NCBI RefSeq assembly: GCF_014164775.1
Contig: NZ_JACJGB010000003.1
Coordinates: 1-64,000, forward strand
Length of the DNA stretch: 64,000 bases
Direction of reading: 5' to 3'
Origin: Tessaracoccus sp. MC1679
GTDB taxonomy: Bacteria > Actinomycetota > Actinomycetes > Propionibacteriales > Propionibacteriaceae
Both the position numbers and the translations under genes were made by a program. The notes under the pieces were generated by a model. The model had not been told where the DNA came from and ran no database searches. It saw only the letters and a list, made by a program, of their open reading frames with translations. Below are positions 47,503 through 56,608 of this stretch, piece by piece (positions within the stretch are counted from its first letter, which is position 1; each line of letters starts with the position of its first letter).

Positions 47503-47785
47503 GCCGGACAAGCCAGCCGAGTCCTACCCCAGCAGCCCGTGGCCTCTGCTCGGGGTGTTGGCGGTGGTGGGCGTCGGCGTGGGCTACGCCACTCTGGGGC
47601 ACTGGCGGCGGGCCGCGCTGATGGTGGCCGGTGCACTGCTGGTGGGGGCGTTGCTGCGGCTCGTCCTGTCCACGGAGATGGCAGGGCTGCTTGCGGTCCG
47701 GCGGCGGTGGTTCGACGTCCTGGTGATGGCCGTCATGGGGCTTGCGATCACCGTGGTGGCCCTGGTGGTGCCCCCTTCGAGCTGA
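47492..47785 (+). CDS. DUF3017 small membrane protein
   Basis: A 97-residue protein with three hydrophobic segments ([61 protein letters not shown]) and a basic RRRWFD loop, as in the DUF3017 family. The family characteristically follows folD in actinobacteria (for example Rv3355c after folD). Function unknown. The start overlaps folD by 11 bp. Confidence 0.82.
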   Translation: MPDRPDKPAESYPSSPWPLLGVLAVVGVGVGYATLGHWRRAALMVAGALLVGALLRLVLSTEMAGLLAVRRRWFDVLVMAVMGLAITVVALVVPPSS

Positions 47786-47827
47786 CGCGAGTCTGCCCGC
47801 CGGCCCGGTCTGGTTACGATGGAGCCC

Positions 47828-48466
47828 ATGGAAGCCATGGTCCACGAGGACGACACCGAAGCCGCCGAGGACCGCCCCAGCTCCCGGTCACGCACCGTGC
47901 TGTTCCTGGAGATGCTGGTGTTCGCCACGCTCAGCCTGATCGCCTCCTTCGTGCTGTCCTACGACGCCATCCTCATCGCGCAGAACCCTGACGTGGTGCT
48001 CAGCTGCTCCATCAACGCCGTCTTCGACTGCGTCACGGTGGGCTCCACCTGGCAGGCCAACGTGTTCGGGTTCCCCAACGCGTTCCTGGGCCTCATCGCC
48101 GAGCCGGTGGTGATGACCATCGCGGTGGCCTCCCTGGCCCGCACCCGGTTCCCGCGGTGGTTCATGTTCACCGCCAACGTCGTCTACTTCCTCGGCGTCA
48201 TCTTCGCCTACTGGCTGCTGTTCCAGTCCACGTTCGTGATCGGCGCGCTGTGTCCCTGGTGCATCGTTGTCACGCTGTCGACCACCTTCGTGTTCACCTC
48301 GATGACGCACTGGAACATCCTCGAGGGCAACCTGTTCCTCTCGTCGTCGGCGCAGGCCAAGGCGTTGGCTTTCGTGCGGGGAGGGTGGTTGACGATCACG
48401 CTGATGGTGTGGCTGGCGATCGTGGTGTTCATCGAGATCGCGCACTATGTCTTCCGCATCATCTGA
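47828..48466 (+). CDS. Vitamin K epoxide reductase (VKOR) family protein
   Basis: A 212-residue, five-helix membrane oxidoreductase that reoxidises a DsbA-like partner using quinone. Loop cysteines: Cys pair in LSCSINAVFDCVTVG and the active CxxC in GALCPWCIVVTLS. No DsbA-like thioredoxin is fused or adjacent; the partner must be elsewhere. The ATG at 47828 is preferred because TACGAT (47815-47820) ends 7 nt upstream, giving a leaderless message. ATG 47819 overlaps that box. Confidence 0.88.
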   Translation: MEAMVHEDDTEAAEDRPSSRSRTVLFLEMLVFATLSLIASFVLSYDAILIAQNPDVVLSCSINAVFDCVTVGSTWQANVFGFPNAFLGLIAEPVVMTIAVASLARTRFPRWFMFTANVVYFLGVIFAYWLLFQSTFVIGALCPWCIVVTLSTTFVFTSMTHWNILEGNLFLSSSAQAKALAFVRGGWLTITLMVWLAIVVFIEIAHYVFRII

Positions 48467-48502
48467 GACCGCCCCGCCCGACCGGGCCGGCCGCGACCCC
48501 GC

Positions 48503-48508
48503 TAGAGT
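48503..48508 (+). promoter_or_regulatory. -10 box of mdh
   Basis: TAGAGT lies 42 bp before the GTG. This leaves a short leader carrying the GAGAGGAAA ribosome binding site, in contrast with the leaderless genes nearby. Confidence 0.45.
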
Positions 48509-48550
48509 CAGTTTCGTCAGACGACAAGGACCGTCACGAGAGGAAACGAA

Positions 48551-49540
48551 GTGAGCACTGCCGCTCCCGTCAAGATCGCCGTCACCGGCGCCGCAGGTCA
48601 GATCTGCTACAGCCTGCTGTTCCGCATCGCCAGTGGATCGCTGCTGGGCGACACTCCCATCGAGCTGCGCCTGCTGGAGATCACCCCTGCGCTCAAGGCG
48701 CTTGAGGGCGTTGTCATGGAGCTCCAGGACTGCGCCTTCGGCAACGTGGTCAACATCGAGATCGGCGACGACCCCAACAAGGTCTTCGACGGCGTCAACC
48801 TGGCCATGCTGGTGGGCGCGATGCCCCGCAAGGCGGGCATGGAGCGCGGCGACCTGCTCTCGGCCAACGGCGCCATCTTCACCGCCCAGGGCAAGGCCCT
48901 CAACTCCGCCGCGGCGGACGACGTCAAGGTCCTGGTCACCGGCAACCCGGCCAACACCAACGCGCTCATCGCGCAGCGCAACGCGCCCGACATCCCGGCC
49001 GAGCGGTTCAACGCCCTGACCCGCCTGGACCACAACCGCGCGCTCTCGCAGCTTGCCGCGAAGCTCGGACGCCCCGTCACCGACATCAGCCACATGACCA
49101 TCTGGGGCAACCACTCGGCCACCCAGTACCCGGACCTGTTCAACGCCAAGGTGGACGGACAGAGCGCCGCCGCACTGGTCAACGATCAGGAGTGGCTGGA
49201 GAACACCTTCATCCCCACGGTCGCCAAGCGTGGCGCGGCCATCATCGAGGCCCGCGGACTTTCCTCGGCCGCGTCGGCCGCCAACGCCACCGTCGAGCAC
49301 ATGCGCGACTGGGTGCTGGGCACCGCTGAGGGCGAATGGGTCTCCATGGCGGTCCCGTCCGACGGCTCCTACGGTGTGCCCGAGGGCCTCATCTCGTCGT
49401 TCCCGTGCACGGTCAAGGACGGAAGGTACGAGATCGTCCAGGGCCTCGAGCTCAACGACTTCTCGCGTGGCAAGATCGACGCCTCGGTGGCCGAGCTGGT
49501 CGACGAGCGCAACGCCGTCACCGAGCTCGGCCTCATCTGA
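48551..49540 (+). CDS. mdh: Malate dehydrogenase
   Basis: A 329-residue NAD-dependent enzyme of the long (cytosolic-type) MDH group: [23 protein letters not shown] (cofactor loop), [26 protein letters not shown] (substrate Arg and catalytic Asp region), and catalytic His in [14 protein letters not shown]. It serves the TCA cycle and the malate/oxaloacetate step of propionate-forming metabolism. The GTG start has GAGAGGAAA upstream. A strong hairpin terminator lies after the stop. Confidence 0.95.
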   Translation: MSTAAPVKIAVTGAAGQICYSLLFRIASGSLLGDTPIELRLLEITPALKALEGVVMELQDCAFGNVVNIEIGDDPNKVFDGVNLAMLVGAMPRKAGMERGDLLSANGAIFTAQGKALNSAAADDVKVLVTGNPANTNALIAQRNAPDIPAERFNALTRLDHNRALSQLAAKLGRPVTDISHMTIWGNHSATQYPDLFNAKVDGQSAAALVNDQEWLENTFIPTVAKRGAAIIEARGLSSAASAANATVEHMRDWVLGTAEGEWVSMAVPSDGSYGVPEGLISSFPCTVKDGRYEIVQGLELNDFSRGKIDASVAELVDERNAVTELGLI

Positions 49541-49560
49541 GGTCAGCCCCGACAACCGAA

Positions 49561-49592
49561 GAGGCCCGCCCCCATCGTCGGGGGCGGGCCTC
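49561..49592. terminator. Bidirectional terminator between mdh and symporter gene
   Basis: A perfect 13-bp stem (GAGGCCCGCCCCC / GGGGGCGGGCCTC) with a 6-nt loop lies 20 bp after the mdh stop and 17 bp from the end of the convergent symporter gene. Short TGT tail only. Confidence 0.82.
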
Positions 49593-49609
49593 TGTCGTGA
49601 GAAGGGGGA

Positions 49610-51217
49610 TCAGTGGTCGATCGCGCCCTCGGCGCCGGCACCGGTCATGGAGCGCACCTCCATCTCCGCAGCACGGTCGGCCACCTCCGGGCCGTCGGGC
49701 TTGATCACGGAGCCCAGCCAGCCGAGGAAGAAGCCCACTGGGACCGACACGATGGCCGGGCTGTCGATGGGGAACCAGGCGAAGTCGGCGTTCGGGAACA
49801 TCGACGTGGGCAGGCCCGACACGGCGGGGGAGAAGACGATCAGCGTCACCGCGGTGATGAGGCCGCCGAAGATCGACCAGACGGCACCGGCCGTGGAGAA
49901 CCGCTTCCAGTACAGCGAGTACAGGATCGAGGGCAGATTGGCCGAGGCTGCCACCGCGAACGCCAGCGCAACGAGGAAGGCCACGTTCTGACCGTTGGCG
50001 ACGATGCCGCCGACGATGGCCACCAAACCGATGGTCACCGACGTGATACGGGCGACCCGCACCTCCTTGGCCGGGTCCGCCTTGCCGTCCTTGAGGACCG
50101 AGTTGTAGATGTCGTGCGCGAAGGACGCCGACGCCGTGATGGTGAGGCCTGCCACCACCGCCAGGATGGTGGCGAACGCCACACCTGCGATGACGGCCAT
50201 CAGCACGGTGCCGCCGAGCTCGTAGGCGAGCGCGGGTGCGGCTGCGTTCGCCCCGCCGGGCATCTCCGAGATGGCCTTGGGCCCGACGAGCCACGCGGCC
50301 CCGTAGCCGAGCACCATGGTGAACAGGTAGAAGGCGCCGATGAGGCCGATGGCCCAGGTCACCGAGCGGCGCGCCTCCTTGGCGGTGGGCACCGTGTAGA
50401 AGCGCATCAGCACGTGCGGGAGGCCCGAGGCGCCCAGCACCAGGGCCAGGCCCATCGAGATCAGCGCCCAGGGGTCCTTGTAGCGCTGCATCGGCGCGAG
50501 CAGGTCCACAGTGGACCCGTCGGCCGCGGACGTGGCAATCGCCTCGCCCAGGAGCGTCGACAGGTTGAACCCTGCGAAGGCCAGCACCCAGATGGTCATC
50601 GCCCCGGCGCCCAGGATCAGCAGCACGGCCTTGATCATCTGCACCCAGGTGGTGCCCTTCATCCCGCCGATCAGCACGTAGCCCACCATGAGCAGACCCA
50701 CGATGGCGATGACGATGTTCTGGCCGAGCGGCGAGGCGATGCCCAGGAGCAGCGACACCAGCGCGCCCGCGCCGGCCATCTGCGCGAGCAGGTAGAAGAA
50801 GGACACCGCCAGGGTCGAGGTGGCGGCGGCCAGACGCACCGGCTTCTGCCGCATGCGGAAGCTCAGCACGTCGGCCATCGTGTACTTGCCGGTGTTGCGC
50901 AGCGGCTCGGCCACCAGAAGGAGGGCAACGAGCCACGCCACCAGGAAGCCGACGGAGTAGAGCAGTCCGTCGTAGCCGTAGAGGGCCACCGCCCCGACGA
51001 TGCCGAGGAACGAGGCGGCCGAGAGGTAGTCGCCGGCGATGGCGAAGCCGTTCTGGCGGCCGTCGAACTGGGCGCCGCCGGTGTAGAAGTCTCCGGCCTT
51101 CTTCTTGCCGCCGCGGGTGACGCGGATCACCACGGCCATGGTGAAAACGACGAAGGCGGCGAAGATGGCGATGTTGATGATCGGGTTGCCGAGCTGCTCA
51201 GTCTCGAGGAGTGTCAT
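49610..51217 (-). CDS. Solute:cation symporter, ActP/MctC type (acetate or other monocarboxylate)
   Basis: A 535-residue sodium/solute symporter (SSS family) with about 13 membrane helices. It has GGAQFDGRQNGFAIAGDYLSAASFLGIVGAVALYGYDGLLYS (the typical ActP N-terminal region), GLPHVLMRFYTVPTAKEARRSV, and AFAVAASANLPSILYSLYWKRFSTAGA. It probably takes up acetate, propionate or pyruvate with Na+ or H+; the substrate cannot be fixed from sequence. The upstream DUF485 gene overlaps it as ATGA, which is the classic yjcH-actP pairing. Confidence 0.9.
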   Translation of the reverse strand: MTLLETEQLGNPIINIAIFAAFVVFTMAVVIRVTRGGKKKAGDFYTGGAQFDGRQNGFAIAGDYLSAASFLGIVGAVALYGYDGLLYSVGFLVAWLVALLLVAEPLRNTGKYTMADVLSFRMRQKPVRLAAATSTLAVSFFYLLAQMAGAGALVSLLLGIASPLGQNIVIAIVGLLMVGYVLIGGMKGTTWVQMIKAVLLILGAGAMTIWVLAFAGFNLSTLLGEAIATSAADGSTVDLLAPMQRYKDPWALISMGLALVLGASGLPHVLMRFYTVPTAKEARRSVTWAIGLIGAFYLFTMVLGYGAAWLVGPKAISEMPGGANAAAPALAYELGGTVLMAVIAGVAFATILAVVAGLTITASASFAHDIYNSVLKDGKADPAKEVRVARITSVTIGLVAIVGGIVANGQNVAFLVALAFAVAASANLPSILYSLYWKRFSTAGAVWSIFGGLITAVTLIVFSPAVSGLPTSMFPNADFAWFPIDSPAIVSVPVGFFLGWLGSVIKPDGPEVADRAAEMEVRSMTGAGAEGAIDH

Positions 51218-51564
51218 CGCGCGCTCGCCTCCAGATCCTCACGCAGGGCCCTCGCCAGCGGGTCCACGTTCTTCACCGAGTGGCGGATGTAGAGCCAGGT
51301 GATCAGGAACGTGCTGACGAACTGGCCGAGGCCGAACAGGATGCCGACGGTGAGGTTGCCGGCCACCCTGGTCATCATCAGGTCCTTGGCGAAGATGGAG
51401 CCGAGGACGTAGGCGAAATACCACAGCAGGAACACTGCGGTCATCGGGAAGGCGAAGGACCGGAACGTCCGCTTCAGGTGGGCGAACTCCGGCGACTGCT
51501 GGACTCGGTGGAAGTCTTCGGCCGGGATCTCACCGGTAGGCACGTCGGGGCTGCTGTCATGCAT
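51214..51564 (-). CDS. DUF485 membrane protein, partner of the symporter
   Basis: A 116-residue protein with two membrane helices (FRSFAFPMTAVFLLWYFAYVLGSIF and GILFGLGQFVSTFLITWLYIRHSVKN) and the DUF485 signature F-KRTFRSF-FP. DUF485 proteins are nearly always coupled to ActP-like symporters, as here (4-bp overlap). The start is the ATG with AGAGGAGA about 9 nt upstream; a longer frame would extend towards purU. Confidence 0.87.
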   Translation of the reverse strand: MHDSSPDVPTGEIPAEDFHRVQQSPEFAHLKRTFRSFAFPMTAVFLLWYFAYVLGSIFAKDLMMTRVAGNLTVGILFGLGQFVSTFLITWLYIRHSVKNVDPLARALREDLEASAR

Positions 51565-51707
51565 GGATGGGCGTCTCCTCTGGGCTGTGCGTCGTTGCAT
51601 CAGGTTGAGCCGCGCGTCATTGCGCGATCGCAGAGTAACAAGTTCACGGTCCAGGTGCGTCATCGCCCAAAATCACTGGCTGATGGTGACCCGCTAGCAT
51701 GGCGCCC

Positions 51708-52547
51708 ATGCATCAGCTCGTCGTTACGCTCGACTGCCCCGACCGGCCGGGGATCGTGCACGCGATCACCGGCGGCATCGTCGCAGCGCATGGCAACATC
51801 ACCGAGCTGCAGCAGTTCTCCTCGCCCGACACCGGCCACTTCTTCACGCGGATCGAGGTCCACGGCGCCGAGCCGGAGTCCCTGGCGGCGGCCGTGGGTG
51901 CGGCGGCCGCGGACCTGGATGCGCGGTTCCGCGTCGATGACGTGGCCCGCCCCGTGCGGACTCTGATCCTGGCGTCGAAGGCCGGCCACGTGGTCAACGA
52001 CCTGCTTTTCCGGTGGCGTGCGGGTGACCTCCCCATCGACGTGGTGGGGATCATGGCCAACCATGACGTCCTGGCACCCATGGCCGAGTTCTTCGGTGTC
52101 CCGTTCACGCACCGGGCTGTGACCGCCGAGACCAAGCCCGAGTTCGAGGCTGAGGTGCGCCGGCGCGTCGAGCAGGAGGGCATCGAGCTGGTGGTCCTGG
52201 CGCGCTACATGCAGATCCTCAGCCCCGAACTCTGCGAGTTTCTCGCCGGCCGGGCCATCAACATCCACCACTCGTTCCTGCCCGGGTTCAAGGGCGCCAA
52301 CCCCTACCGCCAGGCGCACACCCGCGGTGTGAAGCTGATCGGCGCCACCGCGCACTTCGTCACCGGAGACCTGGATGAGGGCCCCATCATCGAGCAGAAC
52401 GTGGTGCGCGTGGATCACACCATGGACGTGGCGAAGCTGGTCCGCAAAGGCCAGGCCCAGGAGTCGCAGACCCTGGCCGAGGCCGTGCGCCTCGTCGCCG
52501 AGCATCGCGTCCTCGCCGACGGTGACCGCACCGTCATCTTCCGCTGA
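51708..52547 (+). CDS. purU: Formyltetrahydrofolate deformylase PurU
   Basis: A 279-residue enzyme releasing formate from 10-formyl-THF. The N-terminal ACT domain (LVVTLDCPDRPGIVHAITGGIVAAHGNITELQQFS) senses amino acids. The formyltransferase-like domain has ILASKAGHVVNDLLFRW, LARYMQILSPEL, INIHHSFLPGFKGANPYRQA (catalytic Asn-His) and GATAHFVTGDLDEGPII (catalytic Asp). It balances the one-carbon pool used by PurN/PurH. The ATG at 51708 follows TAGCAT (51695-51700) by 7 nt, probably leaderless; ATG 51699 overlaps that box. Confidence 0.94.
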   Translation: MHQLVVTLDCPDRPGIVHAITGGIVAAHGNITELQQFSSPDTGHFFTRIEVHGAEPESLAAAVGAAAADLDARFRVDDVARPVRTLILASKAGHVVNDLLFRWRAGDLPIDVVGIMANHDVLAPMAEFFGVPFTHRAVTAETKPEFEAEVRRRVEQEGIELVVLARYMQILSPELCEFLAGRAINIHHSFLPGFKGANPYRQAHTRGVKLIGATAHFVTGDLDEGPIIEQNVVRVDHTMDVAKLVRKGQAQESQTLAEAVRLVAEHRVLADGDRTVIFR

Positions 52548-52564
52548 CTGAGGAGCCCAGCCTC

Positions 52565-53884
52565 GTGCTGACCGACATCGCCCTGATCTCCCTGTTCATC
52601 ATCATCGGCGGCACCTTCGCCGCCGCCGAGATGGCGCTCATCACGCTGCGCGAGAGCCAGGTCAAGCAGCTTGCCGGCAAGGGGAAGCGCGGCCGTGCCA
52701 TCGAGCGCCTGACCGGCAATCCCAACCGGTTCCTGTCCTCGGTCCAGATCGGCGTGACGCTGTCTGGCTTCCTGTCGGCCGCCTTCGGCGGCGCCACCAT
52801 CGCCGAGGCGCTGTCCACCGAGCTTCAGTCGAGGGGCCTGGCCGAGCCCATCTCGGGCACGCTCTCGCTGGTCCTGGTCACGGTGGTCATCTCCTACTTC
52901 TCGATCGTGGTGGGTGAGCTGACCGCCAAGCGGCTGGCCATGCAGCGCGCCGAGAGTTTCGCGCTCGCCCTGGCGCCGCTGGTCTCCGGCATCGCGACGC
53001 TGACCCGGCCACTCATCTGGTTCCTCGGTGTCTCCACCGATGCGCTCGTGCGCATCCTCGGGGGCGACCCGACGCTCTCCCGCAACGCCGTCACCGACGA
53101 AGAGCTGCGTGCCATGGTGGTGGGGTCCTCCACGCTCGGCAAGGAGGAGCGGCGCATCGTCGACGAGGTCTTCGACGCCGGCGAACGCTCCCTGCGCGAG
53201 GTCATGGTGCCCCGCACCGAGGTCGACTTCCTGCCCGCGGACATGCCGATCGGGTTGGCCTACCGTGAGGTCCGGGGCGCGCCCCACTCCCGCTATCCGG
53301 TCACCGAGGGGTCCCCGGACCGGATCGTCGGCTTCATCCACGTGCGTGACCTGATGGACATCGAGGGCACCGCCCGCGACAGCGACGTCGGCAGCATCGC
53401 GCGCGAGGTGCTGTTCCTCCCGGAGACCGTCAAGATCCTCCGGGCGCTCACCGCGATGCGCGCAGCCCGCTCCCACCTCGCCATCGTCCGCGACGAGTAC
53501 GGCGGCACCGCAGGCATCGTCACGCTCGAGGACCTGATGGAGGAGCTGATCGGCGACATCACCGACGAGTACGACCTCCCGTCATCCTCGGTGCCCCGCC
53601 AGATCGACGAGGTGGACGGCCTCACCACCATCGAGGAGTTCGCCGAACTGACCGGCTACGTGATCCCCGAGGGGCCCTACGACACGGTGGCCGGCTTCTT
53701 CATGGCCGAGCTGGGTGAGCTGCCCCACCTCGGGGCGAGGGCCACCGTGGCGCTCAGCCCGGACCATGACGTCGACGGTCCCCGTGGCTGGTTCACGCTG
53801 GAGGCCACCCAGATGGACGGCCGGCGCGCCGCCTGGTTCTCCATCCGGCGCGACACGCTGCCGGAGGACGACACGGATGCCTGA
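52565..53884 (+). CDS. CNNM/HlyC-CorC family membrane protein
   Basis: A 439-residue protein. The N-terminal DUF21/CNNM membrane domain (about 1-190; three or four helices, GGTFAAAEMALITLRESQVKQLA, SVQIGVTLSGFLSAAFGG) is followed by a CBS pair (VMVPRTEVDFLPADMPIGLAYREV; SRYPVTEGSPDRIVGFIHVRDLM; FLPETVKILRALTAMRAARSHLAIVRDEYGGTAGIVTLEDLMEELIGDI). A C-terminal CorC_HlyC transporter-associated domain ends it. Homologues are linked to Mg2+/Co2+ efflux. GTG start with TGAGGAG upstream, 17 bp after purU. The next gene overlaps by 8 bp. Confidence 0.9.
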   Translation: MLTDIALISLFIIIGGTFAAAEMALITLRESQVKQLAGKGKRGRAIERLTGNPNRFLSSVQIGVTLSGFLSAAFGGATIAEALSTELQSRGLAEPISGTLSLVLVTVVISYFSIVVGELTAKRLAMQRAESFALALAPLVSGIATLTRPLIWFLGVSTDALVRILGGDPTLSRNAVTDEELRAMVVGSSTLGKEERRIVDEVFDAGERSLREVMVPRTEVDFLPADMPIGLAYREVRGAPHSRYPVTEGSPDRIVGFIHVRDLMDIEGTARDSDVGSIAREVLFLPETVKILRALTAMRAARSHLAIVRDEYGGTAGIVTLEDLMEELIGDITDEYDLPSSSVPRQIDEVDGLTTIEEFAELTGYVIPEGPYDTVAGFFMAELGELPHLGARATVALSPDHDVDGPRGWFTLEATQMDGRRAAWFSIRRDTLPEDDTDA

Positions 53885-55094
53885 CGACGGGCTCGGCCTG
53901 CTCACCGGCCCGGGCGTCGAGCCGCTGCTGCGCGCCGCCGTCGAGCACCAGGGCGGCCGGCTTCTCACCTGGGCGATCGAGCACGTCGACGCCGCCCCGG
54001 AGCACTCCACGACCGCCACCTACCTCGCCACGGTGGCGTGGCCGCACGGGGAGCGCACGGAGCTGCTGGGCGTGAGCGCCCGGACAGGGGAGCTGCTCCC
54101 CTCGGACGCGCGGGCCGAGATCTTCGACGACGGGCGCCGCAGGGTCGCGGTGTGGCTGTACCCCGACGATCCGGACCTGCCGGGGCTGCCACGGGCCGCC
54201 TTCCCGGAGCGGATGGCCGAGACGCTCAACGTGGGCGGTGTGCTGGCCCACCCGGTGGCCGCTGATCAGCTGACGCTGGCCATGGTGGGCTATCGTCCCC
54301 GGCGGCGCGCCGTGGTGAAGGTGAGTGTCGCGGACCCGCCCCAAGTGTTCTACGTCAAGGTGCTGCGGGAGCGGGTGTTCGCAGACGTCCACGCCAAGCA
54401 CCTCATGCTCCGCAGGGCGGGGGTCCCGGCCCCGGAGGTGGCGCTGGCCACACCCGATCACCTCCTCATCCTGCGGGAACTCCCTGGAACCGCCCTCGCC
54501 AGCGCCCTGTTCACCCCGGGAGACCCCTGCGGCCCCGAACAGCTGATCGACCTGCTCGATGCGATGCCCGCCTCGGTGGCCTCGCTGGAGCGCCGGGCGC
54601 CGTGGGCGGACGCCGTGGCGCACTACTCCGCCATGGTGTCGGCCACACTGCCCGAGCTGGGCGAGGAGCTGGGTGCGCTGGTTGCGAGAATCACCTCCGG
54701 CCTGGCGGGGTTCGCCCCAGGGGACGAGCCCACGCACGGTGACTTTCACGAGGGCCAGATCCGGGTGGCCGACGGACGGGTGGTGGGCCTGCTCGATGTG
54801 GACACCATCGGTCCCGGACGGCGCGCCGACGACCTGGCCTGCCTGATCGGGCACCTGTCCACCATCCAGCGGATGAACCCGGCCCAGGCGGACAAGGTCA
54901 GAGACCTTCTGGCCAGGTGGGTGCCGGTGTTCGACCGGCGGGTGGACCCGGTGGAGCTGCGGCTACGTGCAGCGGCCGTTGTCATCTCGCTGGCCACCGG
55001 CCCTTACCGCAGTCAGGACGTGGACTGGCGGCAACAGACCGTGGCGATGGTGCGGTCCGCCGGCGCGTTGGTGCGGCAGGTGGTCCGAGAATGA
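53877..55094 (+). CDS. Aminoglycoside phosphotransferase-fold protein (APH family)
   Basis: A 405-residue protein. The first ~130 residues form an uncharacterised domain, then an APH-like kinase fold with VFYVKVLRERVFADVHAKHLMLRRAGVPAPEVALATPDHLLILREL (nucleotide lobe) and the catalytic loop THGDFHEGQIRVADGRVVGLLDVDTIGPGRRADDLA. The loop has HGD, but the usual metal-binding Asn is Gln (HGDFHEGQ). The DxD-type segment DVDTIG is kept. Substrate unknown; homologues act on small metabolites as well as drugs, so resistance should not be assumed. It overlaps the CNNM gene by 8 bp and the cytidine deaminase start by 4 bp. Confidence 0.8.
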   Translation: MPDDGLGLLTGPGVEPLLRAAVEHQGGRLLTWAIEHVDAAPEHSTTATYLATVAWPHGERTELLGVSARTGELLPSDARAEIFDDGRRRVAVWLYPDDPDLPGLPRAAFPERMAETLNVGGVLAHPVAADQLTLAMVGYRPRRRAVVKVSVADPPQVFYVKVLRERVFADVHAKHLMLRRAGVPAPEVALATPDHLLILRELPGTALASALFTPGDPCGPEQLIDLLDAMPASVASLERRAPWADAVAHYSAMVSATLPELGEELGALVARITSGLAGFAPGDEPTHGDFHEGQIRVADGRVVGLLDVDTIGPGRRADDLACLIGHLSTIQRMNPAQADKVRDLLARWVPVFDRRVDPVELRLRAAAVVISLATGPYRSQDVDWRQQTVAMVRSAGALVRQVVRE

Positions 55095-55522
55095 GTCATG
55101 TTGTGGCAGCTGTGCAGCAGGTCGACTGGGATCGGCTCCGGGCAGTGGCCGTCGATGTCGCGGGGCGGGCCTACGCGCCCTACTCGAAGTATCGGGTGGG
55201 GGCCGCGGCGTTCGTGGACGATGGGCGCACCATCAGCGGCTGCAACGTGGAGAACGCGGCCTACGGGGTCACCCTGTGCGCCGAGTGCGGGCTGATCTCA
55301 GACCTCGTGGCGGGCGGCGGTGGCCGGCTCGTGGCGTTCACCTGCGTCAACGGCGAGGGCGACGTCATCACGCCGTGCGGCCGCTGCCGGCAGCTGCTCT
55401 TCGAGCACGGCGGGCGCGGGCTGCTCATGGAGACCCCGGCCGGGGTCCTGACCCTGGCGGACCTGCTCCCGCAGGCGTTCGGCCCGGACGACCTCGACGC
55501 GATCGCCCCACCTGCCCCCTGA
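55091..55522 (+). CDS. cdd: Cytidine deaminase
   Basis: A 143-residue zinc enzyme for pyrimidine salvage: GRAYAPYSKYRVGAAAFVDDG, then the zinc/catalytic motif CNVENAAYGVTLCAECG (Cys ligand and Glu) and PCGRCRQLLFEHGG (two Cys ligands). It is a tetrameric-type CDA by these motifs. The start overlaps the upstream stop as ATGA. The adenosine deaminase gene follows 15 bp later from its own promoter. Confidence 0.93.
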   Translation: MSHVVAAVQQVDWDRLRAVAVDVAGRAYAPYSKYRVGAAAFVDDGRTISGCNVENAAYGVTLCAECGLISDLVAGGGGRLVAFTCVNGEGDVITPCGRCRQLLFEHGGRGLLMETPAGVLTLADLLPQAFGPDDLDAIAPPAP

Positions 55523-55525
55523 CGG

Positions 55526-55531
55526 TAGCGT
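55526..55531 (+). promoter_or_regulatory. -10 box of add (leaderless)
   Basis: TAGCGT lies 6 nt before the add ATG, right after the cdd stop codon, with no ribosome binding site. Confidence 0.5.
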
Positions 55532-55537
55532 TGGCGC

Positions 55538-56608
55538 ATGCTCACCATCGATGACCTGCGGGCGTTGCCCAAGGTGGCCCTCCACGACCATCTCGACGGC
55601 GGCCTGCGCCCGGAGACCGTGATCGAGCACTGCGCTGAGAACGGCCACGAGCTGCCCGCCACGGACCCGGACGAGCTGCGCCACTGGTTCTTCGAGGCCG
55701 CGGACTCCGGCTCCCTGGAGCGCTACCTCGAAACGTTCGAGCACACCGTCGCCGCGATGCAGACTGCCGAACAGCTGAGCCGCGTGGCCCACGAGTTCGT
55801 CGTGGACCAGGCCGCCGACGGCGTCGTCTACGCGGAGGCGCGCTACGCTCCCCGACAGCATCAGCGCCAGGGCCTCACCCTCGAGGCCATCGTCGAGGCG
55901 GTCCGCGACGGTCTGGCCTCCGGCATGGCCGTCGCGGCCGCCGCCGGGCGGCTCATCGTCGCCCAGCAGATCCTCACCTCGATGAGGCACTCCGAGCCCT
56001 CCACCGACGTCGCGGAGCTGGCGCTGGCCTACCGCGACGACTCCGTCTGCGGCTTCGATATCGCGGGGGCCGAGGACGGCTTCCCCCCGTCGCGCTTCCT
56101 CGACGCCTTCCGCCACCTCAAGCACAACAACATGTTCTTCACCATCCACGCGGGTGAGGCGTTCGGACTGCCGTCGGTCTGGGAGGCGGTGCAGGTGTGC
56201 GGCGCGTCCCGCCTCGGGCACGGTGTGCGGATCGCCGACGACATCGACGTCACGGACGACGGGGCGCTCCTCGGCCGGCTCGCCAACTACGTCCGCGACG
56301 CACGCATCGCGCTGGAGGTGTCCCCGTCGTCGAACCTGCAGACCGGGGTCGCCCAGACGATGGCGAGCCACCCCGTGGACATGCTGCACCGGCTGGGGTT
56401 CAACGTGACCGTCAACTGCGACAACCGGCTGATGAGCGCCACGACGATGTCGCGGGAGTTCGCGCTGCTCAGCGAGGCCTTCGGCTGGACCCTCATCGAC
56501 GTGGAGCGCGTCACCGTCAACGCGATGCGCGCCGCGTTCCTTCCCCACGACCAGCGCGAGCGGATCATCGCGCACGTCATCGCCCCGGCCTACGCCGCGG
56601 CGCAGTGA
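55538..56608 (+). CDS. add: Adenosine deaminase
   Basis: A 356-residue zinc hydrolase converting (deoxy)adenosine to (deoxy)inosine. Motifs: KVALHDHLDGGLRPET (zinc HxH), FTIHAGEAFGL (zinc His and catalytic Glu), RLGHGVRI (catalytic His) and SPSSNLQTG. The final zinc Asp region is VTVNCDNRLMSATTMSREF (usual pattern NTDDP; here NCDNR, still with an Asp). It pairs with the cytidine deaminase gene just upstream for nucleoside salvage. Its stop overlaps the next gene's GTG (GTGA). Confidence 0.93.
   Translation: MLTIDDLRALPKVALHDHLDGGLRPETVIEHCAENGHELPATDPDELRHWFFEAADSGSLERYLETFEHTVAAMQTAEQLSRVAHEFVVDQAADGVVYAEARYAPRQHQRQGLTLEAIVEAVRDGLASGMAVAAAAGRLIVAQQILTSMRHSEPSTDVAELALAYRDDSVCGFDIAGAEDGFPPSRFLDAFRHLKHNNMFFTIHAGEAFGLPSVWEAVQVCGASRLGHGVRIADDIDVTDDGALLGRLANYVRDARIALEVSPSSNLQTGVAQTMASHPVDMLHRLGFNVTVNCDNRLMSATTMSREFALLSEAFGWTLIDVERVTVNAMRAAFLPHDQRERIIAHVIAPAYAAAQ

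Noticed and set aside
53877-55094. Antibiotic resistance gene (aminoglycoside phosphotransferase)
   Set aside because: Only the fold is shared, the metal-binding residue differs, and the gene sits in a metabolic operon.
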